Source: Hygrocybe punicea (lineage: Eukaryota; Basidiomycota; Agaricomycetes; Agaricales; Hygrophoraceae). From it: a DNA stretch of 64,000 bases. The position numbers and the translations under genes are program-made. Where the stretch lies: NCBI GenBank assembly GCA_963556145.1, contig OY744464.1, positions 2,604,001-2,668,000 on the forward strand, in the 5' to 3' direction. This document shows positions 34,452-46,512 of the stretch, piece by piece; positions within the stretch are counted from its first letter, which is position 1, and every line of letters starts with the position of its first letter. The notes under the pieces were generated by a model. It had not been told where the DNA came from, did not search any database, and saw only the letters and a list, made by a program, of their open reading frames with translations.

Positions 34452-36290
34452 ATGTCATCCATGTCCCGTCGTGCTGCAACAAAGCAGCAACCCTCGTCTG
34501 CAGACATGATGGACCTTGATTGCGCATCACAGCCTCCCATTACCCAGATCCAGGCACAGGCGAGCGAACCTCTCCTCCCTTACGTGCCTCAGGAGCTATT
34601 CAATGTGTCATCCCAGACCCAAACCCAGGCGAACGAACCTCTCCTGCCTCAAATTCAGGGCTCCGCGTCTTCACACGCCCAGGAACAGCGGTCAATGCAG
34701 CAACCCTCGTCTGCAGACATGATGGACCTCGAGTGCGCATCACAGCCTCCCATTAAGCGTAAACGCGGGCCCGATCATGAGAATCACTACACCGCTTGTC
34801 CCGACTCAAGAGCATCGGTCGAGGCAGCTGTCAAAGACAACCTTGTTTCCCTCGTGAACGAGCATGTTGCATCCATTATCAATGGTGCTTTACAGAAGAC
34901 CATTGGTCACCTTGTGCAAAACGATATCCAACCCCTCAAAGTTGCCATGGACAAGCTCCAGGTTGAGGTTTCGTCCTACAAGCAATCCACACCACCATCC
35001 ACCTCAGAGTGGTGGGACTTGCTCAAGGTGACCGTTGATCAATCGATAACCCTCATTCAGCCTGCTGTTAAAGAAGCAATCGCGTCGTCACTCTCGTCAA
35101 CTGCTGGAACTTCCCACCACAAGTCGGATTCAAAAATGCTTGACAACGAATCGACCAGTAACAGTGATGAAAGCGAAGCGGAATTATTGCTAAGGAAGAG
35201 CAGGTTGTCTGCGCGTGGAAAACATGGCTGCCGGGGTAAAAATGAAAACTTGTTGCATGTACGTTGTGCAAAGCTGCCTATCTGGTCAAATTATTGACCT
35301 GTCTCGTGAAGAGCAAGCTGCGCGATTATCTTCGAGATAAGAAGGTTCTACCGGGGCGAAAGGCTGGTATTCCTGAGTCTCCATCCGAAGCAGAAGTCAA
35401 ACTGTTCGAGGAAGATGGCGAAGGTGGACCGGACGCGTCCAAGCCTCTTCGATTAGACTGGCGTCAATCACTCAAACTCGCAAAGTGGAATCAAGAAGCG
35501 ATAGGACTGCTTGTTATTGGCTTTCTGAAAGAGGTCAAGGATGGCAAATATCCGAATCTTCAGTATCATGCTGATACGATGGAGATTGAGCACATGCGAG
35601 GTTTTTGCCTCAGAAAACTCAGTCGTACGTACCGCGAAGCCAAACGGTTGTCCAGAGAGCAAATGATGAATGAAGCGGAGCTCACGAAAGCCCAAAATGA
35701 TAAGTGCCAGGCCGACGTACAACAGAAGCAAAGGGATAGGATGATCTCTCGCAGAAAAGGAGTAAGCTCACCAAATATCGGATGACAGCCATCTGACACC
35801 TGTCTTCTAGCTTTATGATCGGCGGAAACGTACTGTCCTCAAACAGAAGGGAACCGATCATCCTGCATGGGTCGAAATCCGACAAATTTTACAAAAACTC
35901 GACGTTCATGGAATGAGCGGTGACGAAACCGATTCCCCATCGCAATCGCGAAACAAGACTCTACGTCGGATTGCATTGCCTTGGATTAATCCCGCCATCA
36001 CCACCCTCTTTGAAGCCGTTGACACATACGAAAAGGTGGTCGCTGACGAATGCTTGATGTCTGCCGCCGGCAATAAACCAATTCCTTGAATATACATTGC
36101 CACTAAGACCGACCACAACAACCCACCAGTTCGAAAATTACCTCGCAACTGGTACAACGATGATTGGTATAAAACACGTACAATAGCATATCGTTCATTT
36201 CTGGAGGCGTCTTCAGCTGTGCCTATTCCTTGTTTGGTAAGCATTTGCGATTCTGATGTGGTTTTTCAATGCTCATCGTCACAAAGATAA
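34452..36290 (+). pseudogene. Orphan gene M (MSxDExD family), with a premature stop
   Basis: Start at 34452 (MSSMSRRAATK). The N-terminus contains an imperfect duplication (QPSSADMMDL...CASQPPI twice). A helical region follows (NEHVASIINGALQKTI...). After an intron near 35252-35290 the frame codes SKLRDYLRDKK... and then, after the intron 35762-35810, LYDRRKRTVLKQKG...LDVHGMSGDETDSP...RKLPRNWYNDDWYK. The GMSGDETDSP and PRNWYxDDW blocks recall a large uncharacterised mushroom family with MSSDESD and NWYD motifs; function unknown. An in-frame TGA at 36087-36089 (PIP-stop-IYIAT) interrupts it. The 3' end is uncertain: the last open codons run to about 36290, or a further intron starts at 36239. 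Confidence 0.6.
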
Positions 36291-36970
36291 AATATAACCC
36301 TTAGTGACTCGCTCGGGCGGTCACGCAAAGTTGGAAACAAAATGTATAGGTAGATCTGTAATTGACACATTTCCTAAAACTTTTCTTGAAACGTGAGCTC
36401 GGTCAGAGTCTCCTCGGTTGATGACGCTAACCGTCAGTGGCGTGAGTCATTATTGTGTTCGACTTCACATCCTGACGGCCCACTCAGCGGGGTACTGATG
36501 AGATGAGAGGGGCCAGTCATCGGCCCGCCGCATCTGTCCGGTGTACAGTTTCTAAATCAGAACTTACATATGACTGTTGGACAGATTCGGAAACAAATAT
36601 AAAATCTGTACTAAACTCGGTGTGAGAAGCAAAGTTTAGCCCTGTACAATAGGACCAATTTAAAATTTTTGAGAACATCTGTATATGCGACAGACTTAAA
36701 ATGGATAGTTAAATCGGACCATGTGACAGATGATTCTTCACATTTAATCTCTGCATCTAAATCTGGACAGGTACCCGATTGCAACACAGATTTACAATAT
36801 GAATCACAATAAGATTTATAATTTGGCAGTCCAATCGGTACAGGATACAGATGTTGACACAAATGCCAAATCTGTCACAACATCTGTGCCATTCACAGAT
36901 CTGTTGGTTTATTTTATATATTACCTAACATCGGTCACAAATCTTTCACCCATTCAGATGGTGCTGTGTC
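36291..36970. other. Region without a recognised gene
   Basis: No coding region that I can support; several short inverted words around CAGATTTG/CAAATCTG are noted at 36580-36960. Confidence 0.3.
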
Positions 36971-37284
36971 TCTGGTGATTCTGATAAGAATTGAAGTCAG
37001 TATGAATATTTTGAATATAATTTGAAGGTAATGTGTCTTTTCTGAGGCAACCCATATTTGGATGCTTATGTAAGCTTGTCCACACATGACTAGGACCACA
37101 TGTTACTTTTCAGTATAGCAACTAGAATCATATCTTTTGCCCAAAAAAAAAGTCCCCTACATACGATCAACTTCATTAATTAATTAATCAATCAATTAAT
37201 CAATTAATTAATTAATTAATTACGAACCCTCACTGAACCAGGTCTGATAAAGAACGAGTCTTTTAATAAATTAAAAGAACTCGT
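36971..37284 (-). mobile_element. 5' half of a family-A non-autonomous element
   Basis: From GATTCTGATAAGAATTGA the sequence matches 10018-10304; it ends at 37284 with the family-A palindrome (minus-strand ACGAGTTCTTTTAATTTATT) and a long ATTAATTAATTA tract. The corresponding 3' half is at 15373-15845, in the same orientation. Confidence 0.7.
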
Positions 37285-39776
37285 AACTTCAATCAAAAAC
37301 ATCATTTGGTTCCAAATTTCATTGGTGGTTCACTTCCCAGACGTGACAGAGGAGATAGAGAATATTATTGTACAACCATGTTAACTTTGTTCAAACCATG
37401 GAGATCTGATCATGACCTGAAGTTAGGTGACCAATCTTGGGATGAAGCATTTGATGCTCATGAATTTACAAAAAGACAAATACAAATAATGGACCATTTT
37501 AATTTGAGATATGAATGCAATGATGCCAGAGATGACTTTTCAGCACAACTCAAAAAGGGTGAAATGTTACCAGATGGCACATGCCCACAGTTTATTACTG
37601 GAGACATGATATCACATCTCGATGATGACTACAGTCAAAATGGTGAAGACATAGATTATGCAGCAGATACTCAAGATGGTCAAGATGGAGAATATCATCT
37701 AAACAAATACACTGACCTTGGAAGTCATGGCAGATTGATCAAAGCACAAATGGAATCTACAGAAAATGTTGTTAGAAATGTGGGTTGGTTAGATGACTGT
37801 CCAGAAGGCAGTGTAGCAGTGAACATAAATCCACTTGATGTGGAAGTGCATAAGTCAGCATCTCAATGGAAATCTGCAGTTCAAGACAAAAGACAACAAA
37901 TTCTTGAAGAATGTAACCAGAATATTCCTTCAAAGTCACATAAACATGGCAAACAATATTCAGACCCCAATGAAAATAATGTGATGGTTGTTGACCAATC
38001 ATACTTTATGCACAATTTCAAGGCAGAGAATGCACACAGACAGCTGTTGATTGACACTACTGTTCAACAATTCCACTTGAATACAGAACAAGATAGGGCA
38101 TTCAGAATTATTGCAAAACATGCTTCATCTTGTAGTGAACAACTAAAAATGCATATTGGAGGCATGGCTGGTACTGGAAAATCACAAGTGATCAAAGCTG
38201 TTGTTGATTTTTTTAAAGCCGCAAATGAGTCTTACAAATTTGTTATCCTTGGTCCAACTGGAACATCGGCTGCATTACAGAATGGTTCCACATATCATTA
38301 CTTCTTAGGCATCAATCCAAACTCGTCTGGCAAAAATGAAGCCACCAACATTGCTCAGCTCAAGGCCAGATTAAAAGGAGTTGACTACATATTCATTGAT
38401 GAGGTTTCAATGATATCTTGCCATGACTTGTATAAAATCAGTGCCAAACATGCTAAAGACCTGATCAACCTAATGTTGCCTCTAAGAATTTCAGAAATGT
38501 CCCAATCATCTGCGGCATTCACTCTCAAAAGGATCAGATCAATTTGCTTGGCTGTGAAAGATTTGCAAAAGACACAAACCAGAAATTAATCAACTTTTAT
38601 TCTATTGATAGATGGGGAAAGGAAAAGGATGCATCTATAAGAAATAAATCAAAAGGCAAATCAAAAGCACTTCATGAATCTGGTGAGATAGACTTTGATA
38701 CTCAAAGAGAAATATGGAAGGTGCACCATGGTGGAACAGAAAACTTTGCTGGTAAATTATCCTTGTGTGTTGGAATGCCACTCATGCTTAGAAACAATGA
38801 TGCAACTGAACTTTGCATCACCAAGGGACAAGAAGGATTTGTTGTTGGTTGGCAGTCATCAAAAGCTGATCATGGAAAGCGTGTACTGGACACAGTGTTC
38901 GTTGAGCTTCTGAATCCACCAAAGCTTGTGCAGATTCCTTCACTGCCAGACAATGTTGTTCCGATTGTGAAAAACACCAAGACAGTTCAGTGTGTATTTC
39001 CAAGTGATTTAAAAGAAAGGATAGAAAGACAACAGGTTTGGGTTTTGCCAAACTTTGCAATGACTGCACATGCCGCTCAAGGCAAGACAAGACCATACAA
39101 TGTTGTGCATCTAAACAGCTGCTTTTCACACATGGCATATTATTCATCATTGTCAAGAAGTGCTACTGCAGCTGGCACTGTAATAATACAAGGATTTGAC
39201 AATAGAATGATCACAAGAGGATGCTCTGGATATCTTAGACAAGAGTTTAGGGAACAAGAACTGCTTGATGACATCACTAGAATGAGATATGAAGGCACAT
39301 TGCCAGAACATATTGTACAAGATGTCCGGTCATCAATGATTCAAAAGTTTCAACAATGGAAAGGCACTGGATATGTTCCATCTAAAACTGATGCAGCTTT
39401 GAAGTGGTCAGAAAGTGATCCCCTGGTGATTGCTCCTGTGGAAGTCAGTCCATGGCACATCATTGAGAAGAACAAAAATAAGCAAGCAACAATGTCAATT
39501 TTTACTCCTTTTATCCCTGCAAAAGGATCTGTTCCACTTTTGTCGAGGAAGCATTTGATTGAAACTTGTGAACTGCCAGCAGCTAAAAGACAACGAACAG
39601 ATATGTCAGCTTCCCCTGCGGGTTTGCTGTGGGATGAAAACAATTACAGTTGTGCATATGATTCTATCCTGGTTATATTGTTTGATCTCTGGAAGGAAAA
39701 TCATACAGTATGGTCTAAAGTATTTCATGATATGAATGATTATCTGGCTACTTTATCTGATGGCTTCTCAGATATA
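37285..39776 (+). pseudogene. Rep-helicase copy E (helicase and start of protease)
   Basis: Bounded on both sides by family-A element ends. It codes HHLVPNFIGGSLPRRDRG..., the linker, Walker A GMAGTGKS and Walker B IDEVSM. A 331-nt deletion at about 38455 removes motif FAGDFAQLPPVGG and shifts the frame; the rest (AHAAQGKTRP, SLSRSA, SCAYDS) is open in the new frame until the 39777 junction. The same deletion with the same junction is present in copy D. It cannot code an active helicase. Confidence 0.9.
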
Positions 39777-40838
39777 CTTGTTTAGTAGGCCAGTACTGCG
39801 CATGGCATGAACGAGTTCTTTTTTTCCCCTCCTCACTTTCATCATAGCAACCTCTCACCATAGCAACATAAAAATGGAAGAAAAAACCTGCATAGCATGT
39901 CTCAACTTCCTCTCCCACTGTCATGTCTTCTTTACTTCATCATTATGCAATACTCTCAGCCAAAAAAGAGAGCAACACAATACATCAACTGTCAAATACA
40001 ACTGTCTTTAAACAGTATGATAACAATTGACTTACATTTGCTGAACCCCACTTCTCCATAACCTTGCTGCACAACAGATGATAGATAACATGAAGACAGC
40101 TGTGCTTGAGTGGGCCAATGTTGGCATGAACAAAGTCTTGTTTCTGTCATTGGATTTTTATTTGTCTGATTATTACGAACATCGATGAGTGATTGTGCTT
40201 GAAATATATAATTAGCATATAATATATACAGCGATATCACATTGAATTATATGTTTTAAGTAAGAATATCATTATATCATCTGAGTTACACTGATTTTTG
40301 CTTATACGGCTAATATTTCTATATATAGTAACAATGGTCACATGTGACTATGACTCCTGTGATCACCTTAAAATTTAGCATATATGGTGTAAAATTGCCT
40401 TATATGGTTAGACTGGTCACATGTGACTATCACCATTATGATCAGCAAAAAATTTGCTATATAATATCAAAAATTGCCTTATATGGTTAGATTGGTCACA
40501 TGTCACTGTCACACCCAACCCGAAATGATAATATTAGTCAGCAGTTCGATTTTCAGCTGATTCTGATAAGAATTGAGACCAGTACAAATATTTTGAATAT
40601 AATTGGAAGGTAATTTGTCTTTTTTGCAACAACCTATATTTGGATGCTTATGTAAGCTTGTCCACACATGGCCCCAACTGTATCTGATTTTCCAGTATCA
40701 GAAGTAGAATCATATCTCTTGCCCAAAAAAATTTTCTCTATAGGCAATGCACGAACATTAATTAATTAATTAATTACGAACCCTCACTGAACCATGTCTC
40801 ATAAAGAACGAGTCTTTTAATAAATTAAAAGAACTTGT
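39777..40838 (-). mobile_element. Non-autonomous family-A Helentron-like element 3
   Basis: 1062-bp minus-strand copy of the element at 9156-10304, with the 3' end (AACAAG) at 39777 and the 5' palindrome ending at 40838 (one change, ACAAGTTC). It is inserted in the protease-coding part of copy E. Confidence 0.8.
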
Positions 40839-40883
40839 AAAAAAGAGTCTTGCTCAATGTTATTTATGAGATGGCAGTGAATT
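40839..40883 (+). other. Fragment of Rep-helicase 3' UTR
   Basis: GTCTTGCTCAATGTTATTTATGAG with GGCAGTGAAT matches the 3' UTR of copies B and D (21054-21100, 56100-56150 complement). Element 2 is inserted directly after it. Confidence 0.65.
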
Positions 40884-40900
40884 ATGAGTTCTTCCATTTA

Positions 40901-41127
40901 CACCGGGCAAAAATACCTTTTTGTATTCTACAAATACGTTGAAAATAAATTACACAGTTCAAACTTTGAAAGTCTACAAATAAGTAGCCTTATGGAGTAC
41001 CGAGATTACCATATGGAGTACCGGGCTTACTCCATAAGGTTACTTATTTGTATACTTTCAAAGTTTGAATTGTGTAATTTATTTTCAACATATTTGTAGA
41101 ATACAAAAGGTATTTTTGCCCGCTGTG
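40901..41127. mobile_element. 227-bp foldback MITE in the element 2 terminal palindrome
   Basis: Two arms of about 100 bp are near-perfect complements (CGGGCAAAAATACC...CTTATGGAGTA and reverse) around a short spacer containing TATGGAGTACCG twice. It splits the host palindrome CCATTTATGG after TA, and TA follows it, so a TA target duplication fits a Tc1/mariner-type MITE with CAC...GTG ends. Confidence 0.8.
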
Positions 41128-41973
41128 TATATATGGAAGACTCGTTCTTATGAGTCCAGGATATATGGCAGTTCATCAGTAATTAATTAATTAATGTTTA
41201 AAATCAACCATAGACCCAAATTCTGCATTTGCAACCCTTTTTTTTCGAAAAAATTCATGAATAAACTAGATCTTCTGAATTTTGTCCTCAAATATTTTCA
41301 GGAGTATAGGATTTATCTTGAGGTCATAAAAAATCACAACCTGCTCAAATGTATGAGAAAAAAAATTTGTATGACGCGGAATTTGATCGAAAAAGGATGT
41401 TGTCACACTGAGTCACAGGACTCTCACACGGATACCCCCGACCCTCAAGACCGACTGACCTGGGGATTTCGACCATGCTCGACATGAATCAAGACCAGGA
41501 TTTTGTTGGACCTCCCTTGAGACTTGTCCATGGTTTGCCTCCATTTTTTTTAAGGCCCAGAAAATGAGTGCCTCGCCACCAACACTGACCCACCTCCACC
41601 TTTTTATCATCCAGGATACACCCTACCCCCGGAGCACAGAATGCAAAACGGAGTGATCAGCAGTTTGGGGGGACCCATTTGAATGTGAGTATTGCCCCAA
41701 ATGTGCTACGACGTATCACAATGAGTCATACTGACCCCCCTCCTTCTCATACCCCCCTCGATTCCAAATCATTTCTCCTTGACAAAAATCATGAATAAAC
41801 TAGATTTTGTGGAGTATGTCCTCAAATATTTCCATAACTAAATAATTTATGAGGTCACAAACTGCTCAGGCGGATGAGAAAAAAAATTTGTATAACCCAG
41901 ATTTCATTGACAAAACTTGAATTAAACGTATATGAAAAACTCATGAAAATTAAATAACAATGAGCTGCAAATT
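41128..41973. other. Subterminal region of element 2
   Basis: No gene. It completes the terminal palindrome and AT tract and then matches 4330-4610 (complement) in element 1, for example ATTTGTATGACGCGGAATTT. A second, weaker copy of the TGAATAAACTAGATTTT...CTCAAATATTT segment lies at 41790-41900. Confidence 0.6.
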
Positions 41974-43145
41974 TTAGTCCACATTGGAGGCGTCGTCAGC
42001 CTCATCCTCATCATCAGTAAATGCTACACCTCTTTTCCGAATTTTCAAAGATACTTTGACTGGAAGACGCTGTGTTTTCAAGAGTGCCTTTGAAGCCTCC
42101 TTGATAAAACAAGTTATAACAAGATACTACAACAAGAGTAGTCCACACACCCCTGCAAATTTGTTCTCAATGAGAGCCATCGACTCAAGTACCAAACCAA
42201 GCCTGAAAGACTTATTTTCCTTGGTTGAAAATGCGTGAAATGAGAGTCGAAGATCCACTACCACACCAGGAACAAAGCTGGTCGGTGTAGTATGTTTGTA
42301 CCTACATATTTCTGGTGAATTAGGCATTGCAGAGAATGTTGGCTACTCACTTGTATTTTTTTTTGGCATTCACAAGCCTGGAAAAATATCCGATGTCATC
42401 GGCAGTGGTGTGAAAGTATCGACTTTGATCCACAGATGCCAAAACACCATGGGGATCAATGAGAGGACCAAAGGGAACAATGTCAGAGTGAATAGCAAGT
42501 TTCGCACTTGTAAAGTATCTTTTGTGCGCTTCAACCATCATATATCCAGAAAATGTACCAGGCGTCCAAGGCTGGAGTTTGAAGGGACTGAGACCCTTGG
42601 CAAACATGGAGTGGATGGTCTGGATATTGTCCAGAGCCAAGTTGAATTGAGGTGAATTAAGCCCTGTCAAAGTGACATGCTGTCACAGAAATTTGATCCT
42701 GGCTTCGGAACTATCAACCACTTGAAAGTCAGGTCTTAAGGATTTTGATATTGCTGGCTAGCACTCACCTTGGAAGTCGGCTGAGTGGGGGTAAGTCACA
42801 CTCAGCGATGATTCCAGTAAGACGAAGTATGATTTCCTCCATCTCTTTTCCATCTAACTCCTGTATGAGTTCGTAATGTCCCATGGCTTGATTATACTGG
42901 ATCTTGGCTTGCAAGTGTAAGCCATTCTCCTAGTACATTGTTCAAAATTTCATAAGCCATATGGGGCAGAACACATGCCTTATTAAATGCACTCAAATAC
43001 CTCTGATGGTGCTTGCCTTCATATGCTGAGGTTGAGAAAGACTCCACGGATTCAACTGTCATTGAAGAATTTACAAGTCAACCAACGTAGCTGAGAACAA
43101 AGACTCTCTCTCACCAGCTGCTTTGTAGTTGTAAAATTGATTCAT
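41974..43145 (-). CDS. Orphan protein Z2 (family of Z1)
   Basis: Minus-strand gene, start at 43145 (MNQFYNYKAA), probable stop at 41974. Exons code QAKIQYNQAMGHYELIQEL, EMEEIILRLTGIIAECDLPP, LTGLNSPQFNLALDNIQ, IDPHGVLASVDQSRYFHTT and TPTSFVPGVVVDLRLSFHAF...ESMALIENK, aligning with Z1 throughout. The C-terminus differs from Z1 and ends acidic (DDEDEADDAS) if the final intron is as I infer. No motif of known function is visible. It is the first cargo gene of element 2, on the opposite strand to the element, and absent from element 1. Confidence 0.55.
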
Positions 43146-44113
43146 GATGGTTGAATTCAGCCGGAACACCAAAGACTACTTCAACATGGTAAACTAAATC
43201 ATGTGCTTCAGGCTGCCTATCTGTAATGGAAATTCCTGGAATTTTAAACTATATTTAGATATGCTGAACTTCTGTGGCATCACGTAAAGAAGGGTTTTTT
43301 TTTGGGGTGCTTTCTGAAAGACATGTTGAGGTACCTATCGGTGGAACTTTGTGATGCACGTAATTGGTAGCCTTGTCAATGACTCCTTGCATAAATAAAA
43401 ATCACTCTGTATCATATTGGACACTTTATCTTGAATCCGATGAATTGGATCCTGTTATGAGGCACAACACCCATTGTACCCGATGATCTTTCCTAGTCAG
43501 CATCGGCGGTGTTTTTTTTTATTATCAATGAGGTACTGCCTGTTGAACAAGAAATAATTTGTACTTATAAAGAAAGGCATCAGCAGGCTATGCAGAGGCA
43601 CCACACGAGAGGAACGGATGAAAAATTCTTTTTTAAAATATATCAGAAAGCTGTTGAACAAGGATGTATCTTTATAAGTACAAATTAATTAATTTCTGTG
43701 TTCCTTCATATTTTTTCAGTGTGGAAATGTAGAGGCCTAGTTCTGTACGATATGCACGTCCACCGGCTATGCTCACCTATTTCTGATGGAAATACCTTGA
43801 ATTCTAACTATATTTAGGTAGGCTGAGCTGTTGAACGGTTCGGGCTGTTCGGTTGCAAGGGAGAAAGGGGAGGGAATTTTCTCTAGAATATATCAGATTT
43901 TTGTGCCTGTTTCATTTAGCTACAGTTTCGTATCGGAGTCCTGTTTTGTTGGAAAGGGCTCAGAGCTGTGTTGAGAGAGACAGGGCATGGAATTCTCTCT
44001 AGAATATATCAGAAGAACATTTCGTGCCTATTTCATTCAGCTATTATTTATTTAGTCTTAGAGTCCTTGGACAGGGTTCTTCGTCACACTCATCGTTGTC
44101 ATCTCTCATCCAC
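43146..44113. promoter_or_regulatory. Divergent region between Z2 and X2 with a promoter duplication
   Basis: No gene. Directly upstream of X2 a unit of about 110 bp is duplicated (43878-43990 and 43991-44090), each copy with TCTCTAGAATATATCAGA and GTGCCTATTTCATT. An older third trace, AAAATATATCAGAAAG, lies near 43640. This may be a duplicated core promoter. Confidence 0.5.
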
Positions 44114-46191
44114 ATGCCTCCTAGAAAGCTTTCCAGCACTGGGTCCTCTCCGGCTACACCGTAACATTCTTTTATCTTCTGCTGCAATACTTTACTTACC
44201 ACCATCTTGGATTAGCAGGCAAAGCAGCAAGCGTGGTTACAAAGGCAAGCCAGTTTATGTTTACAGTGATATTGAGGAGATGTAGGTGCTGGTTACTTGA
44301 ACAGTAACTGTTTCTGACCAATCTCCTCCAGCAGCGATGGTGAAAGTAAAGAGGCCACTGAGTAAGTATGGCTTTGTGCCACTTTTCACTTGGTTGAATA
44401 TTTTACTAGAGATGAGAATACACCCTCGCCAAAGCCCAAGAAAGGAAAACCAGGAAAATGGTGTCAACTATTATAGTTATTTAGCATATTTTATGATCTA
44501 TCTGATCAACAGAAGCATTGCAACGACTGGCAATACTTCTCGCTCTGCAAAGAAAGCCCGAGTTGAATCATCCTCTGATCACTCTGAACAAGAAGTCACC
44601 ACACCGTACGTAAATTTGCTTCGATCCATTGGTTGTCTAATATTGTTATATATACTTTAACAGTCCTTTGACTTCTCAATCCAAGTAAGTACTAGTATTT
44701 AGTTTTTCACCTACTTCGTCTATTCTCATACATCCATTTGACTTAAAGGTCTCCTCAAAAAAAGAGTCCTCAAAAGACATCCCCTCAAAAGACGTCCCCT
44801 CACAAGATGTCCCCTCAAAAGGCATCTTCTCAACAGGTCTCCCATACAAGGGTTGATTCACCTGAAGAGGACGTCTTTCGGTAGGTGATCCTTCTGATTG
44901 TAAATGCAAACTAATTCAGTTGGTACTATGCCTACTAGTTCATCCTCATCCAAGAAACCAAAGGAAGACCTGGTATATATGGAGGATTTTCCAGAATCGT
45001 AAGTACTTGCTTGCTTGCTTTGTTACCATAAACGAGCTACATATTACTCTTGTAGGAAAAGCTTTGTCAAGTCTCATGGTGGTCTGGTCGAATGTGAGGT
45101 TCTCTTGGCAGAACTGATGGACCCGATGTTGGTTGACACCTACAAGAACCTCCCCCCTCTTCGGTGAGCAACTGGCTTTTTTTTTAGGATAACAATTTTT
45201 GATTGTTGATTGTTGCTAATTTAGCAAAGGGACTCTGGTAACTTCGAATGCCGGCATCGATCCCATCGAACCATTTTCACTTAGCAATGTCCCAGACATA
45301 CTTCCGTCCACAAACATGAAGTATGTCTCTCGATGATCTGTATTTCAAGTCATGATTCAAACTAGATTTGTACTTAGGTGTCTTGTGGAGGCCATCACAT
45401 TTACGAGATCTGGAGTCTTCATGAATCCGTCCAGAGTATCGCCAACCTTAGTCAAGACCAACCCTGTGTCAGAAAGTGCGCGATCTGTGGAGTACGCTAC
45501 CCAGGCTGTCTCCTACAGCTTCAATCCCTATATCGTCTTTACTTCTGTGCTGGCTGTGACTGGTTCCAATTTGTCTACAGAGCCTGTTGGGATTTTTTGG
45601 CAGATTAGTGGGCTGATGTGCATGCAGGAGTGGGAGAGGTTCTGCGCATTTTTCTGCATGGTATTCAAGGTTCCTGAATTAAGGGCCCAAATATTCGAGG
45701 GTTCTGTTGTGATCAGCACTCGTGCTAAACAGAAGGATAAGGATGACGGTAGGTGTCGTTCATATTTATATACATCACGAATTGTTTTAATACCGTATAT
45801 TTCTCAGGTGGATCGTCAGGAAGTAGCTTTGCCAAACTACTGGCTAGGAAGAAGTCCCTCACCGCTCTGTCTCCTGTCAAGGCCATGTCGTCAGGCAGTA
45901 CAGCAGTCAAAGGTGCACTGAATTTCGAAGACCATGGTGAGCATGCATCAGTCGGTCAGGTTGTCGTATTTTCTTATCCATTCGCCAGTTCCCATATATG
46001 ATGGGGTGGGTGGGAAGTTAAATTTTGCCCGGCTCCATCACCTCGCATCGGACTTGAAGGTGTGGGAAGGTGACTTGGTGGGAACGATATGTCTGGTTGG
46101 CTACACGGCGAACAGTTGGATCCCCAAGGATGTTTCGAGCAAGCAACTTTCTCTAAACATCCAGTGGGTCATAGTCTTAGCCAATGAGTAG
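44114..46191 (+). CDS. Orphan protein X2 (multi-exon, apparently intact)
   Basis: Start at 44114 (MPPRKLSSTGSSP). About a dozen exons of 20-330 nt with introns near 50 nt give a continuous frame to TAG at 46189-46191. The N-terminal half is charged and low-complexity: ATEDENTPSPKPKKGKPGK, then a KTSPQK-like run repeated four to five times at 44750-44840. The conserved part reads EDLVYMEDFPESKSF, VECEVLLAELMDP, FTRSGVFMNPSRVSPTLV, SFNPYIVFTSVLAVTGSNL, QEWERFCAFFCMVFKVPEL, then VPIYDG...LVGYTANSWIPKD...NIQWVIVLANE. I cannot assign a fold or activity. It is a cargo gene of elements 1 and 2, always convergent with Y. A nuclear role is plausible from the basic repeats and the company of W and Y, but this is inference. 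Confidence 0.65.
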
Positions 46192-46492
46192 ACGACTTTC
46201 ACGGGCCCTCAGTTTACTGGTGAAAAACTTTTTCTGGCATGTTACTTTCGAATCTGTGGTGTTTTAACCATGAAAATATACCATTTGCTATTGATCATTG
46301 TTTTCCACCTGTGTGCCGATTACTTGTTGGTCATAGCCTTAGCCAATGAGTAGAAGTTCACAGCCCCTCCGTTACTGGTGAAAATTTTTTTTTGCATCAT
46401 TAATTTCGAATCTGCGCTGTGTTTAAACCACCAAAATATATCATTTGCTTTTGAGATTGTTTTCCACTTGTGTGCCAATTACTTGTTTCAAA
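46168..46492. repeat. Tandem duplication of the X2 stop-codon region
   Basis: GTCATAGTCTTAGCCAATGAGTAG at 46168 recurs at 46331 (GTCATAGCCTTAGCC...), giving a 163-bp tandem duplication that includes the last codons and proximal 3' UTR of X2. The second copy is not needed for the frame. Confidence 0.8.
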
Positions 46493-46512
46493 AAGTGCTC
46501 GTGGTTCTAAGT

